Positions 44,249 to 55,240 of a stretch of 64,000 nt of DNA are shown here, one piece after another; the stretch's first letter is position 1, and each line of letters opens with the position of its first letter. A program made the position numbers and the translations under genes. This stretch comes from Triplophysa rosa. Lineage: Eukaryota; Chordata; Actinopteri; Cypriniformes; Nemacheilidae. The notes under the pieces are model-generated. The model worked only from the letters and a program-made list of their open reading frames with translations. It was not told the origin of the DNA and ran no database searches. Location of the stretch: positions 4,223,241 to 4,287,240 of the forward strand of contig NC_079897.1 in the NCBI RefSeq assembly GCF_024868665.1, given 5' to 3'.

Positions 44249-47200
44249 TTAAGATTGGCCCATATGGAAGTAAAATAGAGACAAATGTGTTTGAAGCAAA
44301 AAGACTGAAACTGAAAATAAAAGCATTGTATTAACAGTGCTCGCATTTTAAGGTTCTGCAATTCAACATGGTTGCATATTTAAGCTGTGATTTTTTTCAA
44401 ATGTAAAAATTTCACACACAGTTTCACCGTTTAAAAATTCAATAATCAAAATTCACCTTTTAAATTTCATTTAAAAAATTCAACTTGTTATAAAATACAA
44501 GCTTTAATATTCGACAATTTTCAGTCCATATAATTTCGATTTAAAAATTCGCTTCCACAAATTCAGTGGTTCAAATTCGACTTGAAATTCAAAGTTTCAC
44601 ATCCGGGAATCCCAGGAGAAGCAATAGAGCGCCGATTCCGCCAATGCATGATCTCTACCTGCTGCCTGACCGCTTCACCAGCAGGTGGTGCAAGTCGCTT
44701 CTGACGAAGACCAAAGCAAGAAATGCAGATACTTTTTATATGTTTGCAGCACAGTCCACTCATCTGCTCCATTAAGTGAATTTATTTGATCTCATAGATC
44801 TCTTATGCATCATCAAGAATTATTCCAAATGATTGTTTCTTGTACTGGCAGCTTAGCTCACCACTATCAGCCCTGGAACGGACATGGAGCACGGGGACAA
44901 TTCCAGGTGGCCTGGAATCAGTGGACTATTCATACATTTATAATATTAATTTAATTATTTAAATATCCTACCAGATCTACTAGTACTGCCTATCTATAGT
45001 AAGAGTTTATGTTTGTATTTGGCTTGCTATTTATACGCATTAATTACTTTTTACGTGCATATGATTACCCCCTTGGTTAAGATGGTGTGGGTTAAGTCGG
45101 TATGTACATAAAAAGTGCACGCAAAACACATGCGTATCATATGCACGCAAAAAATAATTTCTGTAAATCGCCAAATACAAACATAAAATCGTGCTTTTGA
45201 TAAGCACGATCTTAAGTCATCAAATAATGGTTTGAGTTTCGAGGATGAGAAAATTGTGTTACAGTGAATTACTGAATCATACTGTGTTTGAATAAAATAA
45301 GCTAATTGCATGAAGCTATTTGAATGACACATGCAATGGTATCTGATTAAATGTGCCAGAAAACAAGACAACAAGATTTTAAATCATTACATTAGTTACA
45401 TAACACCATCACAATAAACTTAACATTTCAATTCAAATAAAACATTTTATTTCGGTTTAAAACTAAATAGGAAAAATAGCAATAATTATAAAAATAGCAA
45501 TAATTATACATTATACATATAACAGACAATAGTAGGCTAACTGAAATAGTAGTGAAAACAGATGTAAGAACAAGCCATGAACAATTTTTCATCAGAACGT
45601 AAAATAATCTACAATATAAATAACAGTCTTTTCTTAAAAACGTAATTGTAAAATATTTAGTAAATGTAGGATATAAATGTAACTTAAACAAACAAATAAC
45701 TACACCACTTAAAAGAGAAATATCAATGGAAAAATTATGCCTATACTTTTCATCTGAAATCTCAGAACGCAAACAAAATAAAGCCAATTATAACCTATGA
45801 ACGAATGAATGAAAAAACAAACTGAAATACTGCAACAATAAAGACACCTATACCTAGTTCTGGTATTATGTGAGAAATACGGCGGGACATGCTAAAATTC
45901 TTATTGTGTCATTTTGTGCTTTTTGAATACATATTTAGGGCTCTTCCGCATTTCTGTAGCCTACGGTTATTAAAAAGGTGTAGGCTATACTAATCATCTG
46001 GTCTGAAGATTAAGCAACATTAAGCGTTTTAGCATGGTACACCGGCCGTGATGGCGTGGTCCGTGGACGCTACAGGGACAGAGTAGGCTAAAGGCACTTA
46101 GCAAATCTTCCAAGCTTATAACGTTTTTGTTCCACCATGCTCCATACATGTTGTGGATATTCAGCTAAATGTTTAGCGTAAGTTTAGAGAGGGTAAATTT
46201 GATAATTTAACTGAACTGTACACATGAGACACGTACATTACGTGCTTTCTCCAACGTGGTTTCAGTGTATTTCTGTCATTTAAAATGCATAAATTTAACA
46301 ATATGTTGACTTATTATGTGAGCATATAGATTCAAAATTATTATACCAAATCGTAATTTCGTTTTGATATGTTATAGTATTGGGTAAGCTAATTAAAAAG
46401 AAAGACTATAGCCTAATATAAAAGTATACGAAATACAATGCGCCAAACAGCAACATCTACAGATAGTTGTGTATATTGCCATGGAGCACTCATATTGTTT
46501 TCTGACCAGTAATTAAATATATTTTACACTGCTCGGCCATGCAAACTGACTTGCATTGAGGTGTATGTTAGAGAGGTCCTCATGTGTCCCAGCGGCTTCG
46601 GGTCTAAAACGTTGACAAAATATGCCTTGGGCACAGGTCGTGTCCGATATGGCATCGGGTCTCTGGTAATAATGAATGTGCTTTTACCAGTCGCCCCGAA
46701 AGACACAAATTAAATACATTTTATGGTTAGGTAAACAACAAATATTTGTTACGCCAAACTTTACAAGACATACTTAGGTTAATATACCGTGAGTGATTGA
46801 CATTTTAGCATTTAATGAACAGACAGCAACTCAAGCAATTAGCGTGTAGTCATACTCGCATGTTCGTGTGTGGCACATTATGTAGGAAACGCACACAGCA
46901 TGCAACAAAAGATTTTATCTTTGCGCGTATAGATCCATAACGCCGTGAGGTATCTTGCTTGGATGCAGGCTGCACAAGACGTTTCGGGTCTAGTCGGGTT
47001 CTAAAGAAAGTGCTGACTATTTTTATCTGGTCTATTTTATCTGGCCTGCTCAAGAAGTTCGCTTGGCTAAAATATCAGTTTTTCTGTCTCGTATTAACAA
47101 ACGAACGTTTCCACAATTCCACAACATCCAGCATTTTCTGAGAGTCTCAAATTAAAACAAGATCATGCGAGGAAAATAAAAAGAATGTTTATTGAGATTG

Positions 47201-47933
47201 CAGCTACGTCATATAAACAGAAGCACATGGGAGAGTACGCGTTAAAATCAGAGCATTTGTCAATAAGCTCCTAGTTGAGATCTCAGTTATTTGACCGCTT
47301 CAAACACAATACATGTCCTGTAAATGCTGATGATGCATAGTATTTATGTGAACAAGATGTGCTGAAGTAAAAAATAACTTAATTCCTTCGAGCCAGAGCA
47401 GGAAACCTAAAAATTTCTGATGTTGATGATGCATAAGAAGAGATCTATGAGATCACATAAATTCACTTAATGGAGCAGATGAGTGGACTGTGCTGCAAAC
47501 ATATAAAAAGTATCTGCATTTCTTGCTTTGGTCTTCGTCAGAAGCGACTTGCACCACCTGCTGGTGAAGCGGTCAGGCAGCAGGTAGAGATCATGCATTG
47601 GCGGAATCGGCGCTCTATTGCTTCTCCTGGGATTCCCGGATGTGAAACTTTGAATTTCAAGTCGAATTTGAACCACTGAATTTGTGGAAGCGAATTTTTA
47701 AACCGAAATAATATGGACTGAAAATTGTCTGTCGAAAATTAAAGGTTGTATTCTAAAACAAGTTGAATTTTTTAAGTTAAATTTAAAAGGCGAATTTTGA
47801 TTATTGAACTTTTTAACGGTGAAATTGTGCGTGAAATGTTTCATTTTTAAATATTCACAGCTTATTCAACATGCTTTTTTGCTTCAAAGACTAATGGCAT
47901 TGAAATACTTCCATAGGCCCACTTTCATCTTAA
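44249..47933. mobile_element. 3.7 kb element with >500 bp terminal inverted repeats
   Basis: The left arm (44249-44815) and right arm (47422-47933) are inverted copies. Their central 210 nt (44566-44775 against 47467-47676) give identical translations on both strands, so they are almost the same. The outer parts are more diverged, with indels (for example CATGGTTGCATATTTAAGCT against CATGTTGAATAAGCT). The outermost words TTAAGAT and ATCTTAA suggest a TTAA target. The 2.6 kb interior is AT-rich and encodes no recognisable transposase; a 119-codon minus-strand frame (45428-45787) is hydrophobic by composition only. It is a foldback-type non-autonomous element, superfamily undetermined. Confidence 0.75.
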
Positions 47934-48241
47934 AGGAATAGTTTGCCTAAAATTAAAATTCTGTCATCATTTACTCGCCCTGTTGGCCTTTTAAACCTGT
48001 GTTATTTTCTTCTGCAAAAGAAGATATTTTGAAAAATGTCGGTACTCAAAAACCATTGGTCCTTTTTACTTCTATTGTATGAACACAAAACCAATGCAAG
48101 TCAATGGAGACCAACGGTTTTCTGTTACCAACATTTTTCAAAATACCTTCTTTTGTGTTCTGCAGAAGAAAGAAAGTCATACAGTTTTGAAATGGGCGTG
48201 TTCATGACAGAATTTTCATTTTGAAGGTGAACTATCCCTTT
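47930..48241. repeat. Angel-like short inverted-repeat element, copy 4
   Basis: It starts TTAAAGGAATAGTTTGCC and ends GGTGAACTATCCCTTTAG. Boxes include TTCTGTCATCATTTACTCGC, TATTGTATGAACACAAAACC and TTCTGCAGAAGAAAGAAAGT. It shares the TTAA at 47930-47933 with the right end of the 3.7 kb element, so the two abut precisely. Confidence 0.88.
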
Positions 48242-50121
48242 AGAGAAGATGATACCACGATAAGAAGCAGGCTAGAAAGGCTTGTTACTGAATATTTTTC
48301 TATGTATTTGATAGCACTAACAACTAACTCTTTTTTTCTTTTTTTTCTTTTACATCGTAGCAGTCCTTTAATTTGTGCACTTGTGCAATAGGCATCACAT
48401 GAAGTTTGCTTGTCTGGACTGTCATTGTTTTTGCCATTGACTGTGTTTTATACCTGTGCTTTTTTATACATTCTCCACTGTGCTTCATTCTCAAACATTG
48501 ATCTTGTTCTCCAAACTGCAAAATCGAACATTTAGGTTCTACGAAATATTTGTCATCTTAAGCAGGATGGCACTCGTGGTCTTTGCGTCGGCAGCAGCCG
48601 GTGGATGTTGGTTTCTCCGCAGGTTCTTTTAAAGTGTAAATGGATGATAGTTCACAGTGTTTTAGTTCCTTGGCAGAAACGCATAATTGTTCAGTGTTCA
48701 CCTCTTCCACAGGTGTCCTCCAGTGATAAGATAAATGGAGAGCAGAGAGTCAGAGCTCTCTATATTAGACTGGAACAGGCCTCCGGGGCTGATCATCTTA
48801 TAGCCAGAGAAACACAGAAATGACTAAACGGACCAAAACTCTTAAGTGTTTAGGATGAAAAAACATACCTTTGTAACATATTGTGACATCTTATGTATTG
48901 GTGTCTGTGGTTATGAATAATACATAATGCATATGTTTAATAGTTAAAAGATTAGAAGGTTAACATGAATTCAGGGGGAATCTTACAGAAATGTCCACCC
49001 CAAAATTAGAAAAATATATGTATTTAAAAATGAAATGGTGCCTATTTTAAGATGAACTTATTTTTATTCAAATATTTTTTACATTATGAGCCTTCCCCTT
49101 AGCCAAATGCACAGTGTCACTCAAAACATCTACAATCTGTGTAGAGTAAAAATGAATATAAAAATAAATTATATTTTAAAAAAGAATGTAAAAAAATATT
49201 TGAAATGTTTTACTATTTAAATTATTTTTTTGAAAATAGATATATTAACACATATTAAAATGAATATTTAAATAATAATATTGATAATGATTGAAATGTG
49301 AATTAATAGTATTAATATTAAAAAACCATTTATATAAATACATATGTGTTTTTGGGATTAAAATACTATTTTTTTTATAATGCCTCAATGTTTTCTTTTT
49401 TTGTTGGTCTTTGTAGAATAAGGTTTATTTGCTTAAAGAGACCTGTTGTTCTCCACAGTCCAGGATAATCGTACCTGAGACCGCACAGATAGGAATGAGA
49501 TAAGGCTTCACAGCACACTCGCAGTGTGCACGGTGTGACGGGGTGGAGGCATGCGATTGGCTGTTTGGGGTTTGGGTGGGGGCAAGGTTAGCGAGCCACC
49601 TGCGGCAGTGACATCAGCGATCAGAGATCAGGGTCCTCGTGTTCTCTTCCTCAGTCTACCTCACCTCCTTTAATCTGTGATCATGTATCACCTGCAGCTA
49701 CACGTTCATCCAGTGCAGACAGATTTCATCTGTCATCTGCGAGTGGATCTCAATACCCCAAACTCAGTCCGTCCAGGAGTCCATGTCCAGCGGCCGGCCT
49801 GCCAGAGCTAATCTCATAGATGAAGCGTCTCCTTTTTCTGCTCGGTCATGTCTCTGAGCGGGAGGGGGAGGAGAGCAGGCCTCACCATCCGATTAGTGTC
49901 TTATTAGAACCTCCATTTTAGGTTAAATGACCCTGTGTGATCCATTCTGTGACACTGGAATGAGTTTAGACATACAGCAACACAAGTTGGGTCGTTGTGT
50001 CTGAGAGCAATTTGTCCTTAAATGTGTCCAGAAGGAAAATAAAATCACAAATGAGATCTCTGTGGGGTCTCAAATGTTTCTCCCACATGTTAAAGTCAAC
50101 AAAGACAAATGACTTCATCAT
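48242..50121. other. Non-coding DNA
   Basis: No gene is supported. 49020-49400 is extremely AT-rich. 49440-49900 is GC-richer and of mixed complexity, with GATA- and E-box-like words (for example CACCTGCAGC), and is a candidate regulatory block. 49980-50121 contains partial versions of the unit arrayed next door. Confidence 0.4.
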
Positions 50122-50870
50122 GTGAGACAAAGTTGAGACCTAAATGAGATCTTCATTAGCTACATGTCCTCTGGAATTTTTGTTTATATTCACAAATCAG
50201 TCATGCCCCGTTTATATACTCAAATGCAGTGACTATTTGTATTATGATTTTGAGAAACACCTGAGACATCATTGAGACCTAAATGAGAACATAATTTTCT
50301 TGTCCTCTGTCTGGACTGTTGTGATTAAATTTATAAAGCAGTTACCCACAAAATTGGTGACTTTATTTTATTTTATTTTATGAGGATCGTGTGAGACAAA
50401 GTTGAGACCTAAATGAGATCTTCATTAGCTTCTCGTCCTCTGGAATGTTTTGTTTAAATTCACAAATCAGTTTTTATACTCAAATGCAGTGACTATTTCT
50501 ATTTACTGTATTTTGATTTTGAGAAACACGTGAGACAACATTGAGAAATGAGAACATCATTTACTTTTAGATGTGTTTAAATTCATGAAACACACCAATT
50601 TTCTGAATCAAATGCTATGGCTATTTCTATTTTTTATGATATGAGAAACATCTGAGACAAAGATGAGATGTAAATGGCATCTTCATTAACTTCATGTCCT
50701 TTGGGATGTTGTGTTTAAATTCATGAAGCAGCAATGCCCAAATTTCATTCTTGAATGAAGTGACTATTTATTATGATATTACAAGAAACCAAGTTTGAGA
50801 CAAAATTGAGATTTAAATGAGAACTTCATTAAGTTAATGTCCTCTGGAATGTTTTGTTTAAATTCTGCAT
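50122..50870 (+). repeat. Degenerate tandem array, ~140 bp units
   Basis: Six units begin at about 50122, 50261, 50391, 50530, 50652 and 50794, with GTGAGACAAAGTTGAGACCT or a variant. Each continues AAATGAGATCTTCATTAGC, TCCTCTGGAATGTTTTGTTT, AAATTCACAAATCAG and TGCAGTGACTATTT. Spacings are 139, 130, 139, 122 and 142. Units 1 and 3 are closer to each other than to units 2 and 4, which hints at a two-unit higher-order period of about 270 bp. Confidence 0.8.
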
Positions 50871-52019
50871 TCAAACCTAGCGTCATCTTAATGTAGCGTT
50901 GCGATCTGACGCGTCTTTCATACGAACACACCCCCACACGAACGCTGCGAGTTCATGTGTCTGCGGTGTCAAGGGAGCGTGCTTTAATTAGAGAGACTAA
51001 TCGGCATTAATGTCTTCATATTCCAGACAGGAGACTGACACGTCTTGGACTTGCTCTAAACCCATCCGCATGCATTGTGTGAACATGTTCAGATGCAGTT
51101 GAAGATGCCCACCCACATATCTGCTAATTGCAGGTCTTTGCCCCTGAGCATCCTCGCAGTCACACAGACAGCGGGAATATTTGGTCTTTTTTGGTCTCTG
51201 CTGCTAGAATGAAAAATTAATGACGCTGTCGCCTCCTCCACCATTTGGTGGCTTTGCAGAAAGGAAAAATATTTTTTCTTTTCTCTTAATTTTGTTCTCT
51301 GTGTGTGTGAGTGGTTTATGTGAAAACTTGTTTTCATGTTTCTCTTTTTTCAGGTTGAATAGCCACTGCCAAAGTCACATGATGCTTTGGTGTTGGAGTT
51401 GCTGGAGTGTTGCCTTCAATAGAGTTTGGCATTAGCATGTTGGTAAACTAGGCTCATGATGCACTATTTCTAGGGTGAACATATGTGCCTTTATTTCTGG
51501 ACACCTTCTTCAGAGGTCGCATTTGTCCACCGCATATGTTATTGAGGTTCTCACATTTCAGTTAAAAACATTATACAATTAATATTTATTTCTCTTAAGA
51601 CGGATAATCATTGTGTCATTCTTATAACTGTTGCTTTTCTGAAGAACAACCTGAAATAATAAAGCTTGATGACGTATGCGGCGGACAAATGCCACTTCCG
51701 GAGGACGCCCCCGAAATCCTGTCCGGGACGTGTCTGGGAAAAATGGCACGTGTGGTCACCCTTACACACATAACTGTAAGAACTAATACACATAAATATA
51801 ATTAAAGTATGTATAAGTTTACATCGCCCTATACCTTGAATATTATTCATTTAAAAGAAAAGGAGGAATTATAAAAATGTAAAAGTATGTTTTTAATTGA
51901 ATGTATTTTATTTAATAAATTTAAATTTTTAATAGATTCGTTGAATTAAACTGATGTTTGCATATACTCTACAACACGGTTTACATTCTGTGATATGATC
52001 ATATTAAATGAAATATAAT
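50871..52019. other. Non-coding DNA
   Basis: 50880-51240 is of mixed composition with CpGs. The remainder is AT-rich. No gene or repeat boundary was recognised. Confidence 0.4.
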
Positions 52020-52260
52020 ATGAATTTGATCGTCACTGTCCTTCTGAAACCTCGTATGTCTAAATTTCAGGTAATGGAAAAAACGTTTTTGTTTTTAAAT
52101 GATTAAATACTGTGTTGTCAAGCACTTTTAATACTTTATATTGGTTAGATATTTGAGAAACCCAGTGACAAACATAAAGGGTGACTAATAATAATGATTT
52201 ATGGCAAAAAAAATAAAAATCACGAAATATGGATACATGGTTTCAGAAGGTTAGCAGCGA
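52020..52260 (+). repeat. Older dispersed repeat, copy 2 (empty-site copy)
   Basis: It matches the repeat at 8110-8440 in order (GTCCTTCTGAAACCTC, AAATGATTAAATACTGTGTT, TTGGTTAGATATTTGAGAAA, CATAAAGGGTGACTAATAAT). At the position where the 8 kb copy holds a 111 bp palindrome, this copy reads AGCACTTTTAATACTTTATA without interruption. Confidence 0.65.
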
Positions 52261-53899
52261 TATATATTTAAAAATACTCTCCCTGGAGCTCTTTTTTTTC
52301 ATTATTTGGTCCAAATGTTTTTAAACATAAATGTTTTGTGTTTTAATGAAAATATGGTTGTCTACAAATGTAATTTCAGACGTTTAAGCATACACCTTGG
52401 GATCAAATATATACGGTATATACCATTTTATTTATAAAATGTTAGTTTTATGTTAATGTTTAAACCACATCACATTACATGTGTTAATGTTTTTCATTTC
52501 TGCTCATCTCTACTAAAGCTGTAATTTAAAAAAAACTTTTCCAGGTTTCTATGGAAGATCTTTGACCATTGATGATGGACTCTTTCTACTGGAAGCTGCG
52601 TCTTGTAAATCTATAATCTTTTACGTGTCATAATGAAGGACTGTAACTATCTGTTTTATAATCAAATCTTTGTGCCATTCCGCTGCTTTCTAATTGAACC
52701 ATGAAACCTCTCCATTCAAGAGGAATCATTATTTTTTCATTTAATCACACTTTAATAATTACATTTTGAAATGTCTAAATGCTGCGTCCATGCCAAAGCC
52801 TGACATTCTCTTGTTTATCTTCAGAATTTCCTAAGCAGTTGAACTTGAGATAGCAGAGCAGAAAGCCATGAGCTGATGAGTGGAAATCCCTGGGCTTTCT
52901 AATTAATGGAGGTACACAGGCCCGGAGGATGAGGCGGATCAGGGAAATGACATCAGAGGGGAGATAGCATCACTCATTTCTCCGCTCTATTGTCACCCTA
53001 TGGGATCGGCTGAAATGAATCGCTCGAGCATCCGCCGATAGATTTGAATGGTGAGAGAAAACTCATTGTCCAGTGGAGAGTTTGCGATAACAATCTCATC
53101 CTCTCTCTCTCTCTCTTTTATTTTCTCCTTCCACTTCTCCTCTTTGTCAGGAGCATCCTGATCAAACGACCAAATCGAGGCTTGGGCAACAGGTGGGGTT
53201 CATCCCTCAAAGCTGCAGGGATCTTACAAATGAACGGAGGAGATTTAGTCGATACGCCATATAAGGAGAAAGGGGAGGGGCCGTGTTTCAGGTTTGAACG
53301 CGCATATACGTGATATTCAATTTAATTCAATTGGGCATTCTGGGAATGTTTTAAGATTATTATTCTATTCGGTAAAATTCAGCGGAAGCTTTTAGATACA
53401 TAAAACACCCGTTTTATTTCAAACCCGCTTGCGTTTGGTATAAAGGACAGTCACCAAGTTTCTCGATGACTGAACTTCCACCATCCTTCCTTTTGTACTG
53501 TTTTGTCATTTTCAGCCATTTCAGCTCAAACAAAAATTCAGATAAAGATGGAAATAAAGGTGTCTTCAGCGGAACGGGAGACATCACGGTCTGTTTTGGA
53601 TTAAGCTTCACGACCTGTTCCCAGAAACACCAAACGGTATCACGAACAAAGAGCTTTGCTGCAAAAACCCGGTTTGTCTTAATGCGAAAGAGGGGATGAC
53701 CCATCATTCTGTATTATTTGCCCTATCTCTTTAGCAAAAGCACAGCCAAAGGTCCATGCGCGGGAATCACACATGTCTGCTGGGATTTACACAGAATATC
53801 CATTGACGTTTCCTTCCAAGTTTCCAACGATAATTGAACACTTCCGGCTTTCGAATGACAATTCAAAATGTTTTCCTGTCCAAGTACTTCCGCCTGTCC
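52261..53899. other. Non-coding DNA
   Basis: This is AT-rich to about 52790. 52800-53060 is a repeat-free, more complex block (conserved-element candidate) followed by a short (TC)n run at 53101-53118. Overlapping open frames near 53414-53707 lack motifs. No gene is supported. Confidence 0.4.
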
Positions 53900-55240
53900 C
53901 GTGAGCCCGGCGTCCGGCTGTTCTTACCCCCCTGCACCTCGGCCCTTAAACCCCCTCGCTGATATTTACCACGTAACCACTCGTAGTCTGCCTATGAGAT
54001 AGGAATATAATTGTATGTTAGTTTTTAATTACAGAAAGAATCTAACTTGTAAGATGATGAGCTGGAAGGTTCCACCGCATTGTTATATTTTTTCATCCTG
54101 CTTTTTCTGATTATGTGAGCCGGGCTCCTTTGCTAAGCGTTGATAAGCAGAATTTCCATGTTCCCTGCATAATTAATCCATCTCTGCCTGCCTTCCATGC
54201 CAACTGCTCCGTTATCGCCCGCACATGCCTGAATTGCAAAAGAATTCTCCCTTCAATTGGAACCTATTGATATTCGGCAAAAACGGAATCCTTAAATTTT
54301 AAGCCACAGATTGTTAAATGGATTAATTTCGCGGCAATCTCGGGCATCTAACGCGGGCAGACAGGCACGGCGAATCCAAAGTGTCTCCCCGTTTGTGGAG
54401 TTTTAGTCCCAAATGATAGGGTTTTATTGGCATCCTTTTCCCCCGTCTTCTCCGTAGTCAAAAATTACCATTCATTTGCATCGTATAAAACACTTTTATA
54501 TGCTCTGAAATTCAGAGGAATGCCTTTCAATGCCTGTCGTTTGGCCGTCCGATAACAACTCCAGCCGCCACATCTGGAACCTTTTGATACTGGCTGAAAG
54601 GGATGCCTGAATATTTAATATTTTTATCAGTTTTTCATCGAAGGGTTCACCATTAAGGAAGGCGGTGCGATTTGCATGAAAGCAGCCGAATGTAGATTCA
54701 CTTCTCTGAACTGTCTCTGTCAATATATACTGATGCTTTTCCTAGCTCTGTGCAGTCGAGGGCTTCGCATACAGGATCATTTGACGTAGACTAGATTCAA
54801 GCGTTTAGACAGATGGTTTCGTCCAAAATGGAGAGGAAAAAATATTAGCTGTATATTTTACAGAGAGCAGCATTAGAATAAGAGTCCGTGATTAACTGGC
54901 AGCCCGGCTCAGAAATGTGATATTATAGCGTTATTGTTACATCTGTCATGGGCACAACTGCTCGCTCTAAGCGTGTAATGAACCGCAACTGTCGTGGACC
55001 GTGCCCGGCCGTTTGTAATCTAATAATTAGAGATGAATCAACTCGATATTCTGTACATTTTCCTCCCTTGGCAGCGTTTAATGAAGGCACGGCAGAAATT
55101 TTGCGCGGCTCTATTTCAGTACAATTATTCTGTCACGGCATAATGCTCGTCCGCTGTGCATTCAGCAGTCATGTGCTGTTTGTGACTGATAGCCACTGAA
55201 GAACATACTTGCAGACCAAAACAGAAAGGAGTGGAGATGA
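53900..55240. promoter_or_regulatory. Strong conserved non-coding element candidate
   Basis: This is 1.3 kb of repeat-free, complex sequence at intermediate GC, with many regulatory-type cores: TAATTA-type homeodomain sites, ATAATTAATCC, GGATTAATTT (bicoid/OTX-like GGATTA), TGATAAGC (GATA-like) near 54140 and CAATTGGAAC. No open frame shows a protein domain. It lies about 7-8 kb upstream of the FOG first exon. The call rests on texture and motif density only. Confidence 0.45.

Noticed and set aside
45428..45787. 119-codon hydrophobic minus-strand frame inside the 3.7 kb element
   Set aside because: Its hydrophobic composition follows from AT-rich DNA. No transposase or membrane-protein motif was recognised.
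44566..47679. Pairs of identical 69-codon frames in both arms of the 3.7 kb element
   Set aside because: The same inverted-repeat DNA gives the same frames on both strands. No domain is recognisable, so these are by-products of arm identity, not genes.
44360..47870. 9-10 bp duplication (ATTCAACATG) that would suggest a Mutator-type element
   Set aside because: The arm homology continues outward past these words to 44249 and 47933, so they are part of the inverted repeat and not a target duplication.
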